Assembly (NCBI RefSeq): GCF_001984175.1
Contig: NZ_MTQP01000068.1
Coordinates: forward strand, 186,001 to 250,000
Origin: Saccharothrix sp. ALI-22-I
GTDB taxonomy: Bacteria > Actinomycetota > Actinomycetes > Mycobacteriales > Pseudonocardiaceae
Direction: 5' to 3'
Length of the DNA: 64,000 nt
This document shows positions 8,394-18,706 of this stretch, piece after piece. The notes beneath the pieces were generated by a model. That model saw nothing but the letters and a program-made list of their open reading frames with translations, was not told where the DNA came from and did no database searches. The position numbers were made by a program, and so were the translations under genes. Positions within the stretch are counted from its first letter, which is position 1. Every line of letters begins with the position of its first letter.

Positions 8394-9117
8394 AGGGGGT
8401 GGCGGCGTCGGCGATGCTGCGGGCTTCGCGGGCGCCGGCTTCGAGGGCCTCGCACCAGAAGAGGATCCAGCGGGTGATGCCTTCGGGGTCACCGGTGGAG
8501 AAGCCGTGCAGGGCGGCGGCGTAGTCGTTCTGCCGCCGCAGGCACATCACCTCGGGGACGCCCAAGGACTTCGGGTCCAGGCCGGTGGCGATGGAGGCCA
8601 GGCGGGAGGCGGCGCGGGCTACTACGCCGTTGGCGGTGTCGAAGGGTGCCAGCGACATCAGCTCGCCGTGGACCACGGCTACCTGGAGGGGGCCGGGGGC
8701 GGAGGTGCCGCCGGTGATCAGGTGGGCCAGCAGGTCCAGGCGCTCGGAGACGCCGGGGGTCAGGCGTGGACGGCCCAGTTCGCCGCCCAGGTCGGCGCCC
8801 GCCAGCACGTGCAACCGGGCCAACGCCTGCAACGGCGCCCGCTGCCACGTCGGCAGCACCACGCCCAGCGCCTCGGCCACCCGCAGCGCGCCCGCCAGCA
8901 CCGGATCGGACACCGAGCCGTCGGACGGGATGGCGGTCGGCCCACCGTCCAAGGCCGCCGACGCACGGGCGGCGCGCACGGACGCCTCGGCCGCGGTGGT
9001 CGCCCAGCCGCGCAGGTTCACCCGGTGCCGGTGCACCTGGAACACGGCGTCACGCGCCGCGGCGACGGCGTCGGCCACACCGGGCAGGTCCAGCAACGGG
9101 GCAAGCGGATCGGTCAC
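8392..9117 (-). CDS. Fic-like protein with degenerate active-site motif (possible Rv3662c equivalent)
   Basis: The protein has about 241 residues from the GTG at 9117. An alternative GTG at 9129 adds four residues. It is mostly helical and alanine-rich. Near residue 165 it reads LAPFDTANGVVARAASRL, which has the spacing of the Fic motif HPFxxGNGRxxR. The catalytic His is replaced and GNGR is degraded, so AMP transfer is unlikely as such. An HGELMSL segment just before it may be the remaining His. Position near acs matches a conserved actinobacterial neighbourhood (M. tuberculosis Rv3662c to Rv3667 region, from memory). Function is unknown. Confidence 0.7.
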   Translation of the reverse strand: MTDPLAPLLDLPGVADAVAAARDAVFQVHRHRVNLRGWATTAAEASVRAARASAALDGGPTAIPSDGSVSDPVLAGALRVAEALGVVLPTWQRAPLQALARLHVLAGADLGGELGRPRLTPGVSERLDLLAHLITGGTSAPGPLQVAVVHGELMSLAPFDTANGVVARAASRLASIATGLDPKSLGVPEVMCLRRQNDYAAALHGFSTGDPEGITRWILFWCEALEAGAREARSIADAATP

Positions 9118-9209
9118 GCCGGAGCACACTACCCGTCAGTAAGTGGCCCTTAAGAACAAGCTGGAAATGGCTATTCGAGATAGCCACTGAGACAACTAGC
9201 CTCCGGGAC

Positions 9210-9779
9210 ATGAACTGGTACGACCGCCCCGCGCTCATCGGCGACCACGTCCGCCTCGAACCCCTGACCCCGGACCACGCCGAGGGCCTGCACGAGGCGG
9301 GCAAGGACCCGGACGTCTGGACCTGGCTCAGCGCCCGCCAACCGACCACCGTCGAGGACACCCGCGCGTACATCGAGCGGCGCCTGACCGACCCGACCAG
9401 CGTGGTCTGGGCCCAGATCGACCCGCGGACGAACGAGGTCGCCGGCACCACGTCGTACTACGAGATCGACCCGAAGCACCGCGGCCTCTACATCGGCCAC
9501 ACGTGGATCGGCACGCGCTGGCAGCGCACCGCCCTGAACACCAACGCCAAGTTCCTCCTCCTGCGACGCGCGTTCGAAGACCTCGGAGCCCACCGCGTCG
9601 GCTGGCACACCGACCTGCGCAACGAGCGGTCCCAGAAAGCCATCGAACGCCTCGGCGCGACCCGCGAGGGCGTCCTGCGGGTGCACCGCGTCCGCCCGGA
9701 CGGCACCCTGCGCGACACGGTGGTGTACTCGATGACGGCAGCTGAGTGGCCGGCCTTGAAGGCCAGGCTCACGACGTGA
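9210..9779 (+). CDS. GNAT N-acetyltransferase, RimJ/RimL type
   Basis: Starting at the ATG at 9210, the protein has 189 residues. It follows the RimJ/RimL pattern: RLEPLTPDHAEGLHEAGKDP near the start, a central strand EVAGTTSYYEIDPKHRGLYI, then GHTWIGTRWQRTALNTNAK with the acetyl-CoA loop, and RVGWHTDLRNERSQKAIERL near residue 135 (the N-x-x-S-xxAIexLG signature). Such enzymes acetylate alpha-amino groups of proteins or small-molecule amines. The substrate cannot be told from sequence. It stands alone between the Fic-like gene and acs. The reading frame opens far upstream, but that part overlaps the Fic-like gene and is not protein-like. Confidence 0.87.
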   Translation: MNWYDRPALIGDHVRLEPLTPDHAEGLHEAGKDPDVWTWLSARQPTTVEDTRAYIERRLTDPTSVVWAQIDPRTNEVAGTTSYYEIDPKHRGLYIGHTWIGTRWQRTALNTNAKFLLLRRAFEDLGAHRVGWHTDLRNERSQKAIERLGATREGVLRVHRVRPDGTLRDTVVYSMTAAEWPALKARLTT

Positions 9780-9915
9780 CATGAGTCACCACGCGATGCC
9801 GCTGGTCGCAACCTAGGTGTCGTTCGGCGGAATCGCAGTGGTCAAGCGGCACGGGCGGGGTTACACAGTTACCCACGCGTTTCGAACTCGGCCAAAATTG
9901 GTCTGAACCTTTTGA

Positions 9916-9955
9916 GTGCGCAGTGAGCTGAATCGCACTACGGTTCAGTGCGCAC
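9916..9955. promoter_or_regulatory. Inverted repeat upstream of acs, candidate operator
   Basis: GTGCGCA at 9916-9922 and TGCGCAC at 9949-9955 are perfect inverted arms. Between them, GCTGAA and TTCAGT form a second inner pair. The element ends 29 bases before the acs start, so a bound protein would affect initiation or early transcript. No dedicated regulator is adjacent. Confidence 0.35.
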
Positions 9956-9983
9956 CCCCACGGATTCAGGAGGTCCGCCCGCC

Positions 9984-11960
<1,977 letters not shown>

Positions 11961-11975
11961 GGACGGAGCACGTCA

Positions 11976-12008
11976 GGGCGCCTCCCGACCATTCGTCGGG
12001 AGGCGCCC
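11976..12008 (+). terminator. Rho-independent-like terminator after acs
   Basis: A perfect 13-bp stem (GGGCGCCTCCCGA / TCGGGAGGCGCCC) with a 7-base loop starts 15 bases after the acs stop. There is no U-run, as is common in actinomycetes. Confidence 0.85.
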
Positions 12009-12090
12009 GCGTGGGTTAGGGTCGGTACCGGTGAGCCGGGAAGCCTGGTCGGCACGAGGATGATCCGTAGCCGACCCACCGGAGTCGATC

Positions 12091-13287
12091 TTGAACCGCA
12101 CCCGCAACGCCGCCACCGAGTTCGCTCGCTACCTGCGCACCGAGACGGTCGGCGGGATGATCCTGCTGGCCGCCACCGCCGTGGCCCTGATCTGGGCGAA
12201 CTCGCCCGTGTCCGGCGCGTACACGGCCTTGCGGGACTTCCACCTCGGCCCGGAGTCGCTGCACCTGAGCCTGAGCGTCGGCGACTGGGCCAAGGACGGG
12301 CTGCTCGCGATCTTCTTCTTCGTCGCCGGGCTGGAGCTCAAGCGCGAACTGGTGATCGGCGAGCTGAACAACGTCAAGGCGGCACTCCTGCCGGTGGTGG
12401 CCGCAGTCGGCGGCATGGTCGTGCCCGCGGTGGTCGCGCTCGGCATCGGCTGGGGTGAGCCGGGCATCGAGCGGGCGTGGGCGATCCCGGTGGCCACGGA
12501 CATCGCGTTCGCGCTGGGCGTGCTGGCGATCACCGCTTCGGGCTTGCCGAGCAGCCTGCGGTTGTTCCTGCTCAGCCTGGCCGTGGTGGACGACCTGGGC
12601 GCGATCCTGCTGATCGCGGTGCTGTTCACCGCGTCGTTCAACCTGGTGGCGGCGGCGGTCGCGGCGGCGTTGCTGGCGCTGTACGCGTTCCTCCAGCACA
12701 AGCGGGTGACGGCGTCCTGGGTGTACGTGCCGCTCGCGATCGGCACGTGGGTCGCCGTGCACGAGGCGGGCGTCCACGCCACCATCGCGGGCGTCGCGCT
12801 GGCCCTGCTGACCCGCGTGCGCAAGGACCGCTACGAGCACGAGGCGCCGGCGTTGCGGCTGGAGCACCGGTTGCAGCCGTGGTCGGCGGCGGTGGCGGTG
12901 CCGGTGTTCGCGCTGTTCGCGGCCGGTGTGCCGGTGAACGGCGAGGCGTTGGGCGCGCTGTTCTCCGACCCGTTGGCGTTGGGCGTGATGCTCGGTCTGG
13001 TGGTGGGCAAGCTGGTCGGCATCGTGGGCGCGTCCGCGTTGGCGGTGCTGTTCAAGGCCGCGGTGTGGCCCAGCGGGGCCGGGTGGCGTGACATCGTCGC
13101 GGTCGCCATGCTCGGCGGTGTCGGGTTCACGGTGAGCCTGCTGATCTCCGATCTGGCGCTGGACGGCGCGGCCGCCGAACAGGCCAAGGCGGCCGTGCTC
13201 ATCGCGTCGCTGGCGGCCTCGTTGCTGGCCGCGGTTCTGCTGGTCCGGCGCAGTCGGGTGCACCAACGCGCCGACGATGACGCGTAG
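12091..13287 (+). CDS. nhaA: Na+/H+ antiporter NhaA
   Basis: The start is a TTG at 12091, with GGAG 8 bases upstream. The 398-residue product has the NhaA layout: FARYLRTETVGGMILLAAT at the N-terminus, DGLLAIFFFVAGLELKREL near residue 75, ATDIAFALGVLAI near 140 (the paired-Asp region), VVDDLGAILLIAVLF near 175, and FTVSLLISDLAL near 345. It exchanges sodium for protons across the cell membrane in pH and salt homeostasis. The rare start codon would keep expression low. This gene is not part of the mycobacterial gene order that surrounds it, so it is probably a lineage-specific insertion. It is separated from the next gene by 69 bases. Confidence 0.94.
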   Translation: MNRTRNAATEFARYLRTETVGGMILLAATAVALIWANSPVSGAYTALRDFHLGPESLHLSLSVGDWAKDGLLAIFFFVAGLELKRELVIGELNNVKAALLPVVAAVGGMVVPAVVALGIGWGEPGIERAWAIPVATDIAFALGVLAITASGLPSSLRLFLLSLAVVDDLGAILLIAVLFTASFNLVAAAVAAALLALYAFLQHKRVTASWVYVPLAIGTWVAVHEAGVHATIAGVALALLTRVRKDRYEHEAPALRLEHRLQPWSAAVAVPVFALFAAGVPVNGEALGALFSDPLALGVMLGLVVGKLVGIVGASALAVLFKAAVWPSGAGWRDIVAVAMLGGVGFTVSLLISDLALDGAAAEQAKAAVLIASLAASLLAAVLLVRRSRVHQRADDDA

Positions 13288-13356
13288 AGACACGTAGATC
13301 GGTGGGGATCAGCCAGTCGAACGGCCTCGGTGAAGCGTGCATGGCACGATGACCCG

Positions 13357-13827
13357 GTGACCAGCGCTCGGGAGAACACCAACGGCAGCGGACTGCCACC
13401 TGTTCCGTCGATCCCGTTGACCGCGGAGAGCGCGGCGAAGATCGCGGAGGAAACGTCCATCGGCGGCCTGGTGCGCGACGCGACGTCGCACCTGTCCACG
13501 TTGGTCAGGGCGGAGGTCGAGCTCGCCAAGTCCGAGGTCGCGGGCGAGATCAAGAAGGGTGTGAAAGGCAGCGTCTACTTCATCGTCGCGTTGACGGTGG
13601 CGCTGTTCAGCTCGTTCTTCCTCTTCTTCTTCGTCGCGGAACTGCTCGACCTGTGGCTGCCGCGCGCGGCGGCGTTCGCCATCGTGTTCGGGCTGATGCT
13701 GGTTACCGCCGGCGTGTTCGTGCTCCTCGGCTACCGCAAGATGAAGAAGCTGCGCGCGCCGCAGCGGACCATCGACTCGGCCAGGGACACCGTCGCGGCC
13801 CTCCGCGGCCGCGGCGAAGACCGCTGA
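13357..13827 (+). CDS. Phage-holin-like membrane protein (Rv3669-type)
   Basis: I favour the GTG at 13357 (MTSARENTNG, 156 residues) over the GTG nine codons upstream. The N-terminal half is amphipathic (IGGLVRDATSHLSTLVRAEV), typical of the actinobacterial holin-X/DUF1469 family. Two hydrophobic helices follow: VYFIVALTVALFSSFFLFFF around residue 75 and AFAIVFGLMLVTAGVFVLL around 110. The C-terminus is basic. The function of this family is unknown despite the name. It sits directly upstream of the EphE-like hydrolase and MarP, the same relative order as recalled for M. tuberculosis Rv3669-Rv3671c. Confidence 0.8.
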   Translation: MTSARENTNGSGLPPVPSIPLTAESAAKIAEETSIGGLVRDATSHLSTLVRAEVELAKSEVAGEIKKGVKGSVYFIVALTVALFSSFFLFFFVAELLDLWLPRAAAFAIVFGLMLVTAGVFVLLGYRKMKKLRAPQRTIDSARDTVAALRGRGEDR

Positions 13828-13835
13828 GCCGCGCC

Positions 13836-14762
13836 GTGCGGCTGCCACCGGACCCGTCGACCGCGCGGGTGCCCGGCCCGTGGGCGCACCGCGACGTGTC
13901 CGCGAACGGCATCCGGCTGCACGTCGCCGAACTGGGCGAAGGGCCGCTCGTGCTGCTGCTGCACGGGTTCCCGGAGTTCTGGTGGTCGTGGCGGCACCAG
14001 CTCGTCGCGATCGCCGAGGCGGGCTACCGGGCGGTGGCCGTGGACCTGCGCGGTTACGGCGATTCGGACAAACCGCCGCGCGGGTACGACGGGTTCACCC
14101 TGGCCGGCGATGTCGCGGGCCTGGTCAAGGCGCTCGGCGAACCGCGCGCGCACCTCGTCGGCCACGCCTGGGGCGGCATGCTCGCGTGGACGGTCGGCGC
14201 CATGCACCCCCGCCTGGTCTACTCGGTGACGGCACTCGCCGCGCCGCACCCCCTCGCGCTGCGCCGTGCGATCCGGCGCAACCCGCGCGGTCAGGGCCGG
14301 GCCAGCGCGCACCTGTTCCGGTTCCAGGTCCCGATGCGCCCGGAACGGTGGCTGACCAAGGACCGCGGTGTGGCGGTGGCCGGCATGCTGCGGGCGTGGA
14401 GCGGTCCGAAGTGGACGGTCTCACCCGAGTTCGACGAGGTGGTGCGGCGCAACCGGGAGGCGTTCCTGGTGCCCGGTGTCGCGCACAGCTCGATGGAGTA
14501 CCACCGCTGGGCCGTGCGTTCCCAGCTGCGCAGCGACGGCCGCCGTTTCACCGAGGCCGTCGACCGCCGGCTGGAGGTGCCGGTGCTCCAGATCCACGGC
14601 GCGCTCGACCCGGTGATGCTGGAGTCGACGGCGGCCGATTCGGGCATGTGGACGGGCGCGCGCTCGGCGTACCGGGTGCTGCCCGAGGTGGGGCACTTCC
14701 CGCACCAGGAGACGCCGCACACGACGAGCCGGCTCATCACCGACTTCCTCGCCAAGGTCTAG
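13836..14762 (+). CDS. EphE-like alpha/beta hydrolase with altered nucleophile position
   Basis: The 308-residue protein starts at a GTG 8 bases after the holin-like gene. It has the epoxide-hydrolase-type oxyanion motif HGFPEFWWSW near residue 45 and VDLRGYGDSDKPP near 70. The acid residue is in HGALDPVM and the base His is in VGHFPHQE near the C-terminus. At the nucleophile elbow it reads GHAWGG: residue 111 is Ala, where epoxide hydrolases have Asp (GHDWGG) and esterases have Ser. Either the enzyme uses another residue or it is not a hydrolase. The fold assignment is firm, but the catalytic role is open. Confidence 0.85.
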   Translation: MRLPPDPSTARVPGPWAHRDVSANGIRLHVAELGEGPLVLLLHGFPEFWWSWRHQLVAIAEAGYRAVAVDLRGYGDSDKPPRGYDGFTLAGDVAGLVKALGEPRAHLVGHAWGGMLAWTVGAMHPRLVYSVTALAAPHPLALRRAIRRNPRGQGRASAHLFRFQVPMRPERWLTKDRGVAVAGMLRAWSGPKWTVSPEFDEVVRRNREAFLVPGVAHSSMEYHRWAVRSQLRSDGRRFTEAVDRRLEVPVLQIHGALDPVMLESTAADSGMWTGARSAYRVLPEVGHFPHQETPHTTSRLITDFLAKV

Positions 14763-14772
14763 GCCCCCGCCG

Positions 14773-14812
14773 AGGTCCGGCTCACGACGCGCAGGTCCGG
14801 CTCACGACGCGC
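14773..14812. repeat. 20-bp tandem duplication spanning the marP stop
   Basis: The unit AGGTCCGGCTCACGACGCGC occurs at 14773-14792 and again at 14793-14812, followed by AGGTCTGG. The second copy contains the last codons and stop of the leftward marP gene, so the first copy is a duplicated gene end just beyond it. Confidence 0.85.
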
Positions 14813-15989
14813 AGGTCTGGGTGGACGCCCGCCGCACCATGGTCGGCGCCTTCGCCACTTCCTCCGCGACTTCCTGCGCGGTCAGCACGAAACCGGTCTC
14901 CGGGTCGTCCACGGCCGCGCCGAACACCACGCCCATCACCCGGCCCTGCGGGTCCACCAGCGGGCCGCCGGAGTTACCGCTGCGCACCTGAGCCCGCACC
15001 GTGTACACGTCCCGCGTCACGGTCTGCGCGTCGTAGATGTCCGGTCCGCGCAGCATCTTGATCCGCTCTCGTATCCGCGCCTCGGACGCCTTGTACGGGC
15101 CGTCCAACGGGTAGCCGAGCACGATCCCGTCCTCGCCCGGCGCGATCTCGTCGGTGCGGAACGGCAGCGGCGTCGCCTCCAGGTCCGGCACGGCCAGGAT
15201 CGCGATGTCGGTCTGCGCGTCGTAGTGCACGACCGTCGCGTCGAACTCGCCGGGCCCGACCTCGACCGTCACATCGGTGGTGCCGGCGACGACGTGGGCG
15301 TTCGTCATGACCCGCTCCGGCGAGATGACGAATCCCGTCCCCTCAAGAGCACGAGAGCAGGACGGCGCGCGCCCGCGCACCTTCAGCACACTGGGTTGCA
15401 GCCTGCGCACGATCGGGTTCGCGCTCAACGCCGGGTCCGGCGGACCGACCTCCCGCAACGGCGTCTGGTTGAACGGGTCCATCGCGGCCGGGAAACCGGA
15501 CACGTCGAACAGGTTCTGCAGATCGGCGGACAACGTCCGCGCCGCCTGCGGCATGGTGGCGTTCACCGTGGACAGGATCGTCGACTGGTTGAGCGCCTTG
15601 GCCAGCGACGGCAGGCCCGCGACCATGGTCAGCGGCAGCGCGATCATCCACGCCACCACGAACACCACGGCGCCCTGCACGATCGCGCCCAGCGCGTTGT
15701 CCAAGCCGCGCAGCGGACTGGAGTTGACCCGTGGCTTGATGGTGCGGCCGACGTAAACGCCCAGGGTCTCGCCCAACGCCACCAGCAGCACCACGACGCC
15801 GACCGCGAACACGACCTTGGTCACCACGTTGTCGAACTGGGCGACCACCAGCGGCGCGAGTTGCGTGCCGAGCCCCAGGCCGATGAGCACGCCGACGAAC
15901 GCGGGCAGCGCCACGACCATGCCCTGCCGGGCGCCCGAGACCGCGGCGAAGGCGGCCAGCGCCAGCACGAGCAGGTCAACCCAGTTCAC
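14802..15989 (-). CDS. marP: MarP-type membrane-anchored serine protease (acid/stress resistance)
   Basis: The start is the GTG at 15989, coupled to the Nudix stop (GTGA). The 395-residue protein has four hydrophobic helices in the first 140 residues (a CvpA-like domain, LLVLALAAFAAVSGARQG). A trypsin-like extracytoplasmic domain follows, with its catalytic His in MTNAHVVAG near residue 230, Asp in DAQTDIAIL near 260, and Ser in VRSGNSGGPL near 338. Two Cys, one before the protease domain and one near the C-terminus, could form the disulphide known in MarP. In M. tuberculosis, Rv3671c is needed for survival in acid and for processing a peptidoglycan hydrolase. The downstream 3' end is duplicated. 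Confidence 0.92.
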   Translation of the reverse strand: MNWVDLLVLALAAFAAVSGARQGMVVALPAFVGVLIGLGLGTQLAPLVVAQFDNVVTKVVFAVGVVVLLVALGETLGVYVGRTIKPRVNSSPLRGLDNALGAIVQGAVVFVVAWMIALPLTMVAGLPSLAKALNQSTILSTVNATMPQAARTLSADLQNLFDVSGFPAAMDPFNQTPLREVGPPDPALSANPIVRRLQPSVLKVRGRAPSCSRALEGTGFVISPERVMTNAHVVAGTTDVTVEVGPGEFDATVVHYDAQTDIAILAVPDLEATPLPFRTDEIAPGEDGIVLGYPLDGPYKASEARIRERIKMLRGPDIYDAQTVTRDVYTVRAQVRSGNSGGPLVDPQGRVMGVVFGAAVDDPETGFVLTAQEVAEEVAKAPTMVRRASTQTCAS

Positions 15990-16657
15990 GAAACCTCCGT
16001 CGCACGCAAGGCCAGGTCGAGATCGCGCACGTCCGCGGTGTCCCACGGCCGTTCCCAGCCGCCCAACGCGAGCAGGCCGTTGAGCAGACCGGCGGTGAAG
16101 CCCCACACCAGCATGCCCGGTGCGGAGAAAGCCGGACCGATGTAACCCGACGGGTGGCTCACGCGGAACCTGTTCGCCGGATCGGCCAGGTGCGAGATCG
16201 GCACCCGCGCCACGGCGGCGGTCTCCGCCGGGTCGACCGGCGCGACCGGGGACGGCTCGTCCCAGTGCGCCAGCACCGGCGTGACGACGAACCCGGACAC
16301 CGGCACGTACAGCTGCGGCAGCGTCGCGACGGGCCGGACGCCCTCGCGCAGCACACCGGTTTCCTCGAACGCCTCGCGCAGCGCGGTGTCCACCGGGCCG
16401 TCGTCGGTCGGGTCGGACGCGCCGCCGGGGAAGGCGACCTGGCCGGGGTGCGAGCCGAGGGTGTCGGCACGGCGCAGCAGCAGCACATCGGGGCCGTCCC
16501 TGCCGTCGCCGAACAGCATGAGCACGGCGGCGGGCCGTCCGGTGCCCTTGGGCGGCGGCGAGATGCGGGTGAAGGCGCGGGCGTCGATCTCGGCGGTGGC
16601 CTTGACGAGCCCGCTCATCCACTCCGGCACGTCGTCCGGGTTCACCAGGGCAGTCAT
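15986..16657 (-). CDS. CoA-pyrophosphatase-type Nudix hydrolase
   Basis: The 223-residue protein carries the NudL/CoA-pyrophosphatase signature LGSHPGQVAFPGG near residue 70, followed by a Nudix box with core TALREAFEETGVL. The E/D and REAxEE residues that bind Mg2+ are present. Enzymes of this group hydrolyse CoA and CoA derivatives to phosphopantetheine and 3',5'-ADP. The gene overlaps the thioredoxin-like gene upstream (ATGA) and marP downstream (GTGA), so nth, the thioredoxin-like gene, nudix and marP form one operon. The same order is recalled for Rv3674c-Rv3671c. Confidence 0.9.
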   Translation of the reverse strand: MTALVNPDDVPEWMSGLVKATAEIDARAFTRISPPPKGTGRPAAVLMLFGDGRDGPDVLLLRRADTLGSHPGQVAFPGGASDPTDDGPVDTALREAFEETGVLREGVRPVATLPQLYVPVSGFVVTPVLAHWDEPSPVAPVDPAETAAVARVPISHLADPANRFRVSHPSGYIGPAFSAPGMLVWGFTAGLLNGLLALGGWERPWDTADVRDLDLALRATEVS

Positions 16658-17268
16658 CCGACCACCTCGCGCAGCTGGTCCACGGACGTGAACACCAGTG
16701 GGTCGGTCACTTCGGTCAGTGATCCACCCGCGCCGACGACGTAGGTCACGGGCAGCCGCGGTGGTGGGCGCACGGCTCGGCGCACCGCGTCGGCGGGGTC
16801 GAAGACCGACGGCAGGTGCACACCGAGTTTCGCCAACAGCTCCAGACCGTCAGCCTCCTTGCTCTCCACCAGGACCGTCACCACCGGCACCGCGCCCGGC
16901 TGCCGCGCGTACGCGTCCAGGACCTTCAGCTCCTCTTGACAGGGAACGCACCAGGTAGCCCAGAAGTTCACCACAGCCCGGCCGGACACGGCGGACGCCA
17001 CGTTCACCGGCCGGCCGTCACCGAGGCACATGACCGTGATGCCGCGCAGCGACTGCGGCCCTTCCGTCTCCGCCGACGCGTTCTGCGGGCACGGCTGCAA
17101 CGCCGCCTGCCCGCGCACGGCACCGAGGTCCGGCCCCTTCCGGGTCTGGACGACCGGGGGAGGGGACTGGCCCTGCTCGACCGGGTCCGGTGAGCGCGGC
17201 CATAGCGCGACCACCCCCGCCACCGCCAACACCAGGACGACGACGGCCCACCGCGCTCCGGCGCTCAC
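16654..17268 (-). CDS. Membrane-anchored TlpA/ResA-like thioredoxin-fold protein
   Basis: The GTG at 17268 overlaps the nth stop (GTGA) and gives a 204-residue protein. An N-terminal signal anchor (ARWAVVVLVLAVAGVVALW) is followed by a Pro-rich linker and a thioredoxin fold with the redox motif NFWATWCVPCQEE near residue 105. A second Cys pair (PCPQNA and VMCLGD) precedes it. A cis-Pro segment (RLPVTYVV) is near 180. It should act on the outside of the membrane as a thiol-disulphide reductant or oxidant. Placement beside MarP, which depends on a disulphide in the mycobacterial protein, makes MarP or cytochrome c maturation factors possible partners (inference). Confidence 0.88.
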   Translation of the reverse strand: MSAGARWAVVVLVLAVAGVVALWPRSPDPVEQGQSPPPVVQTRKGPDLGAVRGQAALQPCPQNASAETEGPQSLRGITVMCLGDGRPVNVASAVSGRAVVNFWATWCVPCQEELKVLDAYARQPGAVPVVTVLVESKEADGLELLAKLGVHLPSVFDPADAVRRAVRPPPRLPVTYVVGAGGSLTEVTDPLVFTSVDQLREVVG

Positions 17269-18032
17269 GCCAGCTTCTCCCCCGCCCGCACCCGTTCGGC
17301 CAGTTCGATCAGGTGCGGCGCTTCCTCGCCCTTGACCAGCTTCTGCGCCTTGGCCGGGTCCACCTGACCGATCCCGTAGGACGGGCACTGCGGCGCCAGC
17401 AGGCACGCGCCACACGCCGGAGTGCGGGCGTGGCAGACGCGGCGGCCGTGGAAGATCGTGCGGTGCGAGAGCTTGGTCCACTCCTTGCGCTCGACCAGTT
17501 CGCCGACGATGTGCTCGACCTTGACCGGGTCCTCCTCCTCGGTCCAGCCCCAGCGGCGGACGAGCCGGCCGAAGTGGGTGTCCACGGTGATCCCCGGCAC
17601 ACCGAAAGCGTCGCCCAGCACCACGTTCGCGGTCTTGCGGCCCACACCGGGCAACGTCACCAGGTCTTTGAGGTTGCCGGGCACCGCGCCGTCGAACCGT
17701 TCCACCAGCGCGGCGCCCAAGCCCATCAGGGACGTCGCCTTGTTGCGGTAGAAGCCGGTCGGCCGGATCAGTTCCTCCAGCTCGACGCGGTCGGCGGACG
17801 CGTAGTCGGCGGCCGTGCGGTAGCGACGGAACAGCGCGGGCGTGACCTGATTCACACGGACATCCGTGGTCTGGGCGGAAAGCACGACGGCGACCAGGAG
17901 CTGCAACGGATCTTCGAAGTCGAGTTCGCAGTGCGCGTCCGGGTAGCCCTCACCGAGGACCCGCACCATCCGACGTGCACGGCGAACCAGCCCCAGCCGC
18001 GTCTCCGGCTGCTTCACCGCGCTTCTCGCCAT
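17265..18032 (-). CDS. nth: Endonuclease III (DNA glycosylase/AP lyase)
   Basis: The ATG at 18032 (MARSAVKQPETRLGL) gives 255 residues. The larger upstream frame is low-complexity shadow. Landmarks are LSAQTTDVRVNQV near residue 60, the helix-hairpin-helix LPGVGRKTANVVLG with its catalytic Lys near 130, VDTHFGR with the catalytic Asp near 152, and the four-Cys iron-sulphur motif starting CHARTPACGACLLAPQC near 210. It removes oxidised pyrimidines and nicks the abasic site. It starts the operon that continues into the thioredoxin-like protein, Nudix and MarP. It is divergent from the small membrane gene at 18254. Confidence 0.96.
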   Translation of the reverse strand: MARSAVKQPETRLGLVRRARRMVRVLGEGYPDAHCELDFEDPLQLLVAVVLSAQTTDVRVNQVTPALFRRYRTAADYASADRVELEELIRPTGFYRNKATSLMGLGAALVERFDGAVPGNLKDLVTLPGVGRKTANVVLGDAFGVPGITVDTHFGRLVRRWGWTEEEDPVKVEHIVGELVERKEWTKLSHRTIFHGRRVCHARTPACGACLLAPQCPSYGIGQVDPAKAQKLVKGEEAPHLIELAERVRAGEKLA

Positions 18033-18253
18033 GCTCCGCAGATTACTGCGTTCCACCGCGGTGCTGGTCGCGCGGCGACGTCCCGGCGTCCGTCCGGCCC
18101 AAGGGCGTTTGACTGGGCGCGATGTCGGGCAAGCAACCACCGGCCCAGTGCGCACGTCCTTTGAACAACCCGCCGAACGACCCCGGACCCGACACGCCGG
18201 AGTGACCCCCCTCGACTGCGCGCCGAACCGGATGCGCAAGGATCGGAGCCATC

Positions 18254-18505
18254 ATGACTGCCTGGTTCGTCATCGCCGTTCCGATCGTGATCATGTTCTT
18301 CGCGCTCTTCATGGAGCGCGTTGAAGCTCGTCTCCGGCACGTCGCAGTGCAGGAGGACGAGGTCGAGGAGTTCCTGGAGTCGGCGCGCCCCGACGAGGTC
18401 AGGGCGCTCTACGGGCACGGCATCGGCCGCGCGCTGGAACTTTTCCGGCTGCGCAGGCTGGGCGGTCGTGCCAGGAACCTGCGTCAGCGGCGTACCCGCC
18501 GCTAA
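18254..18505 (+). CDS. Small conserved membrane protein upstream of crp
   Basis: The 83-residue protein starts at an ATG preceded by GGAG. It has one N-terminal hydrophobic helix (FVIAVPIVIMFFALFM) and a charged, basic tail (AVQEDEVEEFLESARPDE, ending RQRRTRR). I do not recognise a named family. The gene faces away from nth and is closed by a hairpin before crp, so it is transcribed alone. A role at the membrane surface is all that can be said. Confidence 0.75.
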   Translation: MTAWFVIAVPIVIMFFALFMERVEARLRHVAVQEDEVEEFLESARPDEVRALYGHGIGRALELFRLRRLGGRARNLRQRRTRR

Positions 18506-18523
18506 GCGGGGCAAGGACCGGCG

Positions 18524-18553
18524 AGGCCCACGGGGTCAACCCCCCGCGGGCCT
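18524..18553 (+). terminator. Hairpin terminator after small membrane gene
   Basis: AGGCCC/GGGCCT and CGGGG/CCCCG arms pair around a short loop, with one mismatch, followed by TT. The hairpin starts 19 bases after the stop. Confidence 0.7.
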
Positions 18554-18706
18554 TATCGGGCTGTCCGGGCAATTGTGGAGCGGCGTGCCGGAAGGCGATC
18601 CACACCACAGCCCTTAGACTGCACTCAGTGATCGGCGGCAGGCGCTGATCCGCCAGAAGGCGGAACGTGCCCAACCATGCCGCCGCGTCTCGACAGGAGG
18701 GACGAG

